The position numbers were made by a program, and so were the translations under genes. Source: Granulicella sp. (GTDB lineage Bacteria > Acidobacteriota > Terriglobia > Terriglobales > Acidobacteriaceae). Taken from it: DNA of 9,982 nt. The notes beneath the pieces are model-generated. The model ran no database searches. It was not told where the DNA came from and was given only the letters and a program-made list of their open reading frames with translations. The DNA lies in NCBI GenBank assembly GCA_003133205.1, contig PKWK01000242.1, positions 1 to 9,982 on the forward strand, given 5' to 3'. Of this stretch, positions 5,787 through 9,982 are shown in pieces (positions within the stretch are counted from its first letter, which is position 1; each line of letters opens with the position of its first letter).

Positions 5787-5815
5787 AGTATAGGCGGGTC
5801 AAGTGCCACTATCAA
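5787..5815 (-). promoter_or_regulatory. Sigma-70-type promoter of the split lipoprotein gene
   Basis: Read on the minus strand, TTGATA (5815-5810) is followed by a 17-base spacer and TATACT (5792-5787), five of six consensus matches in each box and ideal spacing. Transcription would start near 5780, about 44 bases before the ATG at 5736. This makes the upstream in-frame TTG at 5802 impossible as a start from this promoter, because it lies within the spacer. Confidence 0.7.
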
Positions 5816-5874
5816 TCACTGAGATGTCTCCCTGGACGAGCGGGACGGCATCGATCACGAGCGGTGGGTTGAGA

Positions 5875-7281
5875 TCAGGATTGCGGGGGTTGGTCCGCCG
5901 GGGAACGGCGCGAAGCGATGAGGCGGGCAAGCATCCAGGCAAGTGGACCCAGCGCCGCGACGAGGGCGGCAAAGGCTAGGGCAGGCAGCGGACCGACCCG
6001 CTCGTCGCGGGCGGCATAGAGGGCGAAGGCAATAAGGACTGCGGGGCCGACACCTGCGGCGATGGCGGCGAGAAGGCCTCCGGGAATGCGGAAAGGGCGG
6101 ACAAGAGCGGGCTCGCGGAGGCGGAGAACGACGAGAGCTACAAACTCGAGCAGGAGAGAGGCACCGTAGAGGACGAGGTCGATGGAGATGAGGCGCTCGA
6201 AGGAGAGGCGGAGCGCCAAGGCCCAGGCGACGGCGCAGACGAGTACGCTGGCCCACGGGACCGGCGCGCGGGTGGGAGTGGCTCGGGTGGTGCGGGTGAG
6301 GAATCGTGGGAGCAGACCGTCTTTGGCGAGCGCATAAGGGACGCGCGCGTAGCTGAGCATGAGGGCGTTGAACATTCCGGCACCATTGAGCATTCCTCCG
6401 ATGACCACGGCGAAGGCAAGCCACGGCCCGACAATGGAACGCGCGGCGTCGGTCCACGCGCCGGTGGAGAACTGGCTGGCGGGGACGCCTGCGAGACCAA
6501 CCGCCGCAAGCGGCACTATGTAAGTGACAACGACGAGAGCAGCGGAGATGAGCATGGCGCGCGGGTAGTTGCGCTGGGGAGCCTCGACCTCTTGGGCGAC
6601 GGTTGAGGCGTTGTCCCAACCCATGTAGTTCCACAGAGCGACAGAGACGGCACCGGCGAGGGAAGGTGCGGCGACTGGTGCGCGGAGCAGGGTCAGCGAG
6701 TGACGGACGTGTTCGCCGAAAGTGAGAACGTGGCCCATGTAGGGATCGGCTGTGTGGGCGAAGAGCGCCTTCCAGAAGCTGACGCCGACGAGGACGACGA
6801 AAGGTGAGAGGAGGAGCGCGAACATGCCGACGGCCCCCTCGCCGACGGCCTTGGCGCCACGGAGATTCCATACCGCGCAGGCTAGGACGACCGCCAGGGC
6901 CCACAACGTTCCGCGGTATCCCGAGGTGAGGTTGGGTGCGGTGCGCGAGAGGTAGAGGACGAAGATGACCGGGTAGATGGCCATGTCGAAGATGCTGGCG
7001 GCTAGCGAGAGCCACGCCTCCTGGAATCCCCAGAAGCCGCCGAGAGCGCGGCGAACCCAGCAGTAGTAGCCACCCTCTTCGGGAAGGGCGGAGGCGAGTT
7101 CGCCGACCATGAGCGAGGTGGGCAGGCTCCAAATGAGGGGGATGACGAGCAACAGCAAGAGAGCGCGGCCGTAGCCGGCGTCACCGATGATGTCTTCGAG
7201 GCCATAAGGGCCTCCAGCGACCATGAAGTAGGTGGCTCCGATGAGCGGGAGAAGCCGCATCTTGTTGCTGCCTTTACGCAT
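5875..7281 (-). CDS. APC-superfamily amino acid or polyamine permease
   Basis: An integral membrane transporter of 468 residues with about 12 hydrophobic segments. Its first helices carry the APC substrate-site pattern GGPYGLED (residues 23-30), then IPLIWSLPTSLMVGELASALPEEGGYYCWV and ALGGFWGFQEAWLSL. This combination resembles the plant polyamine uptake/LAT transporters more than classical basic-amino-acid exchangers, so a proton-coupled uptake of polyamines or amino acids is inferred; the substrate is not certain. NYMGWDNASTVAQEVEAPQRNYPRA (in the middle) is the conserved segment of helix 6 and the following loop. The start chosen is ATG at 7281, because GGGAGG lies seven bases upstream. 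The ATG at 7296 would add five residues but has no ribosome binding site. The C-terminus is a short polar tail (ASRRSPADQPPQS). It stands alone, 138 bp upstream of the split lipoprotein gene. Confidence 0.9.
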   Translation of the reverse strand: MRKGSNKMRLLPLIGATYFMVAGGPYGLEDIIGDAGYGRALLLLLVIPLIWSLPTSLMVGELASALPEEGGYYCWVRRALGGFWGFQEAWLSLAASIFDMAIYPVIFVLYLSRTAPNLTSGYRGTLWALAVVLACAVWNLRGAKAVGEGAVGMFALLLSPFVVLVGVSFWKALFAHTADPYMGHVLTFGEHVRHSLTLLRAPVAAPSLAGAVSVALWNYMGWDNASTVAQEVEAPQRNYPRAMLISAALVVVTYIVPLAAVGLAGVPASQFSTGAWTDAARSIVGPWLAFAVVIGGMLNGAGMFNALMLSYARVPYALAKDGLLPRFLTRTTRATPTRAPVPWASVLVCAVAWALALRLSFERLISIDLVLYGASLLLEFVALVVLRLREPALVRPFRIPGGLLAAIAAGVGPAVLIAFALYAARDERVGPLPALAFAALVAALGPLAWMLARLIASRRSPADQPPQS

Positions 7282-7485
7282 GCGCCGGCCTCCCATGGAA
7301 TATTTGCTGTAGAGGAGAATTTACCTGAAGGACGAAGGAAGGGGGGCGGAGAAGCGCCCAGAATTTCGGCGCAGAAGCAGGCGGCCTTCAGTGCAATAGC
7401 AGGCTGGCAAGGGCGCGGGCCTCTTTTTTTGCAAAGAAAATTGCGCGGAAGCTTGAGCCAAGACGCGATGACTCAGGAACTGCAC

Positions 7486-7491
7486 TATAAT
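7486..7491 (+). promoter_or_regulatory. TATAAT box before tRNA-Ser
   Basis: A perfect TATAAT ends 43 bases before the first base of the tRNA, a sensible distance for a -10 element with a short tRNA leader. No clear -35 is visible 16-18 bases upstream, so the call rests on the -10 and on position. The rest of the 7282-7534 gap has a GGGCG/CGCCC hairpin near 7350 and a run of seven Ts (7424-7430) without a convincing stem before it; no gene is seen. Confidence 0.4.
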
Positions 7492-7534
7492 CATGGTTCA
7501 TCCCGGCACTCGGAGTGGAGTTGCGGGGAAGGTT

Positions 7535-7627
7535 GGAGAGTTGGCCGAGTGGCTGAAGGCGGCGGTTTGCTAAACCGTTGTAGGACCAAAAGTTCTATCG
7601 GGGGTTCGAATCCCCCACTCTCCGCCA
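7535..7627 (+). tRNA. tRNA-Ser (anticodon GCT)
   Basis: A complete class II tRNA with encoded CCA. The acceptor arm GGAGAGT (7535-7541) pairs with ACTCTCC (7617-7623), followed by discriminator G and CCA. The anticodon stem GCGGT/ACCGT (7562-7566, 7574-7578) encloses TTGCTAA with anticodon GCT (7569-7571), reading AGC and AGT. The long variable arm (about 7579-7599) is typical of tRNA-Ser. The T arm is GGGGG/CCCCC with loop TTCGAAT (7600-7616). The tRNA is intact even though an integrase gene follows, as expected when an inserting element restores the 3' end. Confidence 0.97.
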
Positions 7628-7654
7628 GTACTCCTAAGTTATTTAGAATCAATA

Positions 7655-7714
7655 AGAAACCGCCATGTTACACATTGTGTGACACTTTTTGTGCCACGCT
7701 TTGCAGCGGTTTCT
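7655..7714. repeat. Inverted repeat with two GTGNCAC palindromes before the integrase
   Basis: AGAAACCGC (7655-7663) and GCGGTTTCT (7706-7714) are perfect 9-bp inverted copies. Between them are GTGACAC (7679-7685) and GTGCCAC (7691-7697), centred 12 bp apart, and an imperfect hairpin GTTACACA/TGTGTGAC. Lying between the tRNA 3' end and the integrase start, these could be arm-type integrase sites, directionality-factor sites or an operator for the integrase. Function is inferred from position only. Confidence 0.5.
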
Positions 7715-7771
7715 GAAAAAGATATTACGGGTCATCGCCCTCCTCTGGGTATTCACTTAAGAGGAACCGCG

Positions 7772-9043
7772 ATGAGAACGTTGAAAGTCCGTCTCTACAT
7801 TCGAGTCCGTCTGCGTGATGGACACCACGCCTTCCTGGACCCCGTCTGGAACAAGAATCACACCCTTCGGGCTGGCTATGCCCTGGTCGATGGCAAGGCT
7901 GAGTCCCATGAGGAGGGTATCTACTACCTTCGTTGTCTGCGCGACGGCAAGCGCGTCTGGCAGGCCGTCGGTCCGGAGGCGGACGCTGCCACTGCTGCCC
8001 TGCAGAACAAGGAACATGATCTCCAATCAGATTCCTTGGGGCGCTCCATGCCTGCCACTCTTCCTAGTTCAACACCGACATCAGGGCAAAGCTCGGTGCC
8101 CGCTCTCGCTGCCACCGCACCTGTTTCCCTCGACGACGCTATTAAGTCGTACATGGCGGAGGTCCGGCGGTTCCGAGCCCCCAAGACCATCGCGGCGGCC
8201 CAGCACATGCTCGCCCTCTTTGGGACGCAGTTTCTTGGGAAGCCCATCCAGAACATCACTCGCGAGGACTTGCTGGACCATATGGCCGCCCTTCAGGAGC
8301 GCGGCCTCAGCCAGCGGACTGTCTTCAACCACATCGCGCGTATCGGCACGCTGTTGCGGGCTCACAAGGTTGTAGGGCTACTCGATGCCAAGGACAAGCC
8401 AAAGTATGACGAGCGAGAAGTGGCAGCCTACGACTCCGATCAGCTCGACGCACTGTTCGCCGCCGCCAACGCTGAGGAGCGGATACTCTTCCAGTTCTTC
8501 CTCGGCACAGGCTTCCGCGAACAAGAGGTAATGTACTGTTCCTGGAAGAACGCCGACTTCAAGGGCAAGGTCGTCGCCGTACGGTCGAAGCCAGAGATGG
8601 GCTTCCGCCCAAAGGATAAGGAAGAGCGGTCAGTTCCCGTCCCGGATTCTCTGATTGCGGCGCTGGCGAACAGAAAGAAGGAAAGCACCTCGATGTTCAT
8701 CTTCGCGGGACCGCACGGGAAGCCCAATGGACACTTTCTCCGCGTGCTCCAAAAGCTCGCCCTCCGCGCGGGATTGAACTGTGGCGAGTGTCTTACCAAG
8801 CAGGGGAAGAGCTGCGCGACCCAAGCCATCTGCCGCGAATGGGGACTGCATAAGTTCCGGAAGACATTTGCAACCATGCATAGCGAGGCGGGAGTGCCTC
8901 CCTCCACTATTCAGAAATGGCTCGGGCACTCGGACCTTGCAACCACCTTGCGATATTTGGCTACCGCCGATCTGCGTTCAGAACGGACGCGTCAGCAAGT
9001 GAATGCCACCTTCGCGAGCTTGAAGATTGAAGGGGCTGCATGA
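7772..9043 (+). CDS. Tyrosine recombinase (site-specific integrase)
   Basis: A 423-residue phage/island-type integrase that would cut and rejoin DNA at a short core shared by element and chromosome. The start is ATG 7772, with GAGGA six bases upstream; the open frame extends to 7679 without a ribosome binding site. Residues 1-90 form a small basic domain (MRTLKVRLYIRVRLRDG) that probably contacts arm sites. About 130-215 is the core-binding SAM-like domain (DDAIKSYMAEVRRFRAPKTI). The catalytic domain has Arg249 (GTGFREQE), Lys273, His360 and Arg363 (GLHKFRKTF), His386 (LGHSD) and nucleophile Tyr395 (LRYLA), so it should be active. Just before HxxR it has four cysteines (337, 340, 348, 354) spaced like a zinc knuckle. 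Its place right after tRNA-Ser suggests that the tRNA 3' end is the attachment site and that the element extends to the right, beyond the window. Confidence 0.95.
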   Translation: MRTLKVRLYIRVRLRDGHHAFLDPVWNKNHTLRAGYALVDGKAESHEEGIYYLRCLRDGKRVWQAVGPEADAATAALQNKEHDLQSDSLGRSMPATLPSSTPTSGQSSVPALAATAPVSLDDAIKSYMAEVRRFRAPKTIAAAQHMLALFGTQFLGKPIQNITREDLLDHMAALQERGLSQRTVFNHIARIGTLLRAHKVVGLLDAKDKPKYDEREVAAYDSDQLDALFAAANAEERILFQFFLGTGFREQEVMYCSWKNADFKGKVVAVRSKPEMGFRPKDKEERSVPVPDSLIAALANRKKESTSMFIFAGPHGKPNGHFLRVLQKLALRAGLNCGECLTKQGKSCATQAICREWGLHKFRKTFATMHSEAGVPPSTIQKWLGHSDLATTLRYLATADLRSERTRQQVNATFASLKIEGAA

Positions 9044-9490
9044 GAGCTTCCCATGGGGAGCTGTTACCACGCAGACCATAGCAGAACCTAATCGACACTA
9101 TATTGGAGGTGCGGCACCACATCGAGGACGTCGCGACTAAACTTGCTGAATACAATCAATTCCGCCACTCGATTGGTTGCTGGGTGAGTGTCCAGAGTCT
9201 CATCCGCGCGGGAGGCGTGTGCGGAAAATTCGAACTTGCTCAATGTATGGTCCGCCGTCTGACTGCAAGGGAAAAGTTGGTGGATGAAGAAAGTCTGCGT
9301 CAATGTATCCGGCCTGTTTGTGGAGATAGTGTCTCCTGGCCATGATGAGATACGCCGCGTACCTGTCCTTCAAAACGCCTCGGCTGTGTCAGAGCCATTT
9401 GAGCAATCAGGTTTCAGGTACGCCGTTTGACTGTTCTTTCATCTTCACTTGTCCGGTGCAGACCTCGGTGGGAGAACTTGATGTTGATGG
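9044..9490. other. Gene-poor stretch after the integrase
   Basis: About 450 bp with no gene I can support. The plus-strand frame 9103-9345 (80 codons, TTG start, no ribosome binding site) and the minus-strand frame 9088-9303 overlap each other, and neither shows a family pattern or a clear start. The stretch holds two AACTTGCT motifs (9140-9147, 9233-9240) and two copies of TCAATGTAT exactly 60 bp apart (9240-9248, 9300-9308), so it seems built partly from repeated pieces. It looks less GC-rich than the left part of the window, which fits acquired DNA. Confidence 0.5.
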
Positions 9491-9982
9491 TTACGCTTGC
9501 ATGGCATCGCGTATGGAGTCCGGCGGCTTCGCCTGGATCACATACCTCGCGCTGTTGATCCAGTCCGGGCCGATGACCCAGCCGATCGTGTTGAGCGGGA
9601 TACCGAACGCGCCCTGAATGTAAACCCGCAGGGGCATGCCAGGCCCGTCCACCTCTGCGGGTTTGATTGTCGCCACCTCATATGCAGGCATCTGCTGAGG
9701 GGACGCGGCCATGACCGGCGGGGTAGCTGAAGACTGAACATAGCATGTTTGGCACGGAGCGAGTCGACCCGAAATCGCGATCAACGCGCCCGCAAGGAGC
9801 AGCAGGGCTCTACGGGCTAGCATTAGGAAACCCTCTTATTGAATATGCAAGTGGGACGGGCTGGCTTGGACTTCGTAAGCACTCCAGGTAGAACAAATTG
9901 CTGTACTGCCGGAAAAGTCAGCTTTTGAGCAAGTTCGCCGGGCCAGGGGGGTCAGCACGTTGAACTTGCTGAATGTATGGTC
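9232..9982. repeat. Direct and inverted AACTTGCT repeats around the truncated gene
   Basis: Positions 9232-9252 and 9962-9982 match at 20 of 21 bases in direct orientation, bracketing the truncated gene at a distance of 730 bp; the second copy may continue beyond the window. An inverted copy of 13 perfect bases (9231-9243 against 9925-9937) also exists, so 9928-9936 and 9962-9970 can pair as a 9-bp hairpin. A further AACTTGCTGAAT lies at 9140-9151. The nature of the repeats (mobile unit ends, recombination sites, or duplicated gene remnants) is unknown. Confidence 0.6.
9491..9823 (-). CDS. Truncated TIGR03435-type secreted protein
   Basis: A 110-residue product of unknown function. The ATG at 9823 follows GAGGG with eight bases of spacing. 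The N-terminus MLARRALLLLAGALIAISG is a signal peptide. From residue 48 the pattern YEVATIKPAE, LRVYIQGAFGIP, IGPDWINSARYVIQAKPP matches the TIGR03435 family, a large paralogous group of acidobacteria and other soil bacteria in which 'FEVASIKP' leads to '(L)I..AYG ... P.W....YDI.AK'. Usual members are well over 200 residues with a downstream LLADRF segment; here a stop follows SIRDAMQA, and translating past it gives nothing family-like. The glycine-rich stretch that normally follows the IKP motif is also short. It is therefore probably a decayed 5' fragment, although expression as a short secreted protein is possible. Confidence 0.65.
   Translation of the reverse strand: MLARRALLLLAGALIAISGRLAPCQTCYVQSSATPPVMAASPQQMPAYEVATIKPAEVDGPGMPLRVYIQGAFGIPLNTIGWVIGPDWINSARYVIQAKPPDSIRDAMQA

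Noticed and set aside
5737..5802. TTG start at 5802 for the split lipoprotein gene
   Set aside because: It lies inside the spacer of the TTGATA/TATACT promoter; ATG 5736 starts a clean lipoprotein signal.
5855..7132. Minus-strand open frame of 425 codons overlapping the permease
   Set aside because: It is an alternate-frame shadow of the permease, very rich in Arg, Pro and His, as expected from GC-rich codons read out of phase.
7679..7771. Upstream extension of the integrase frame by 31 codons
   Set aside because: No ribosome binding site at 7679, and the extension would run over the inverted repeat; ATG 7772 has GAGGA at good spacing and starts the family's usual N-terminus.
9103..9617. 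Two plus-strand frames (9103-9345 and 9342-9617) that overlap at ATGA like translationally coupled genes
   Set aside because: The first has a TTG start and no ribosome binding site; the second is largely antisense to the TIGR03435-type fragment. No family pattern in either.
7600..9982. Second attachment site (copy of the tRNA-Ser 3' end)
   Set aside because: I searched the rest of the window by eye for the T-arm/acceptor sequence and found no second copy; it must lie outside if it exists.
1..9982. CRISPR array
   Set aside because: No regularly spaced direct repeats; the repeats seen are isolated hairpins or irregularly spaced motifs.

Overview
The window looks chromosomal and comes from a GC-rich soil-type bacterium, most probably an acidobacterium (Terriglobales-like: Granulicella, Terriglobus or Edaphobacter relatives). 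This is an inference. It rests on a TIGR03435-type gene, Ig-like lipoproteins with the 'G.YTAP' signature, an integrase of a type I associate with that phylum, and dispersed hairpin repeats, including one that encodes CHSERSEE.

Left part (1-3083, minus strand). hemE (uroporphyrinogen decarboxylase) is followed by hemH (ferrochelatase), which runs off the left edge. Both are late heme-biosynthesis genes and may be cotranscribed, although a hairpin repeat lies in the 154-bp gap. Upstream of hemE is a 65-codon gene for a small secreted protein, preceded by a strongly structured leader. Further upstream is purS, a subunit of the purine enzyme FGAM synthase, here without an adjacent purQ or purL. 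The hemE gene is the most unusual object in the window. Its conserved core is interrupted by two in-frame inserts (90 and 93 bp) made of intergenic-type repeat DNA, and it carries an extension of about 70 codons at the N-terminus that contains further repeats and a perfect 11-bp hairpin.

Middle (3084-7281). ppa (family I inorganic pyrophosphatase, plus strand) ends at a clear intrinsic terminator. Convergent to it, on the minus strand, are two Ig-like lipoprotein genes. The first is intact. The second is split by a one-base deletion at a GGGG run, although its promoter (TTGATA-17-TATACT) and lipoprotein signal are intact. Next is an APC-superfamily permease resembling the plant polyamine/LAT transporters.

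Right part (7282-9982). A complete tRNA-Ser(GCT) gene with encoded CCA is followed 144 bp downstream by a tyrosine-recombinase gene with all catalytic residues plus a four-cysteine insertion. This is the usual layout of the left end of an integrative element using a tRNA 3' end as attachment site. The DNA beyond the integrase is gene-poor and looks less GC-rich. It holds a truncated TIGR03435-type secreted protein gene and several copies of an AACTTGCT motif, one as a 21-bp near-perfect direct repeat ending at the window edge. The other end of the presumed element is not in view.
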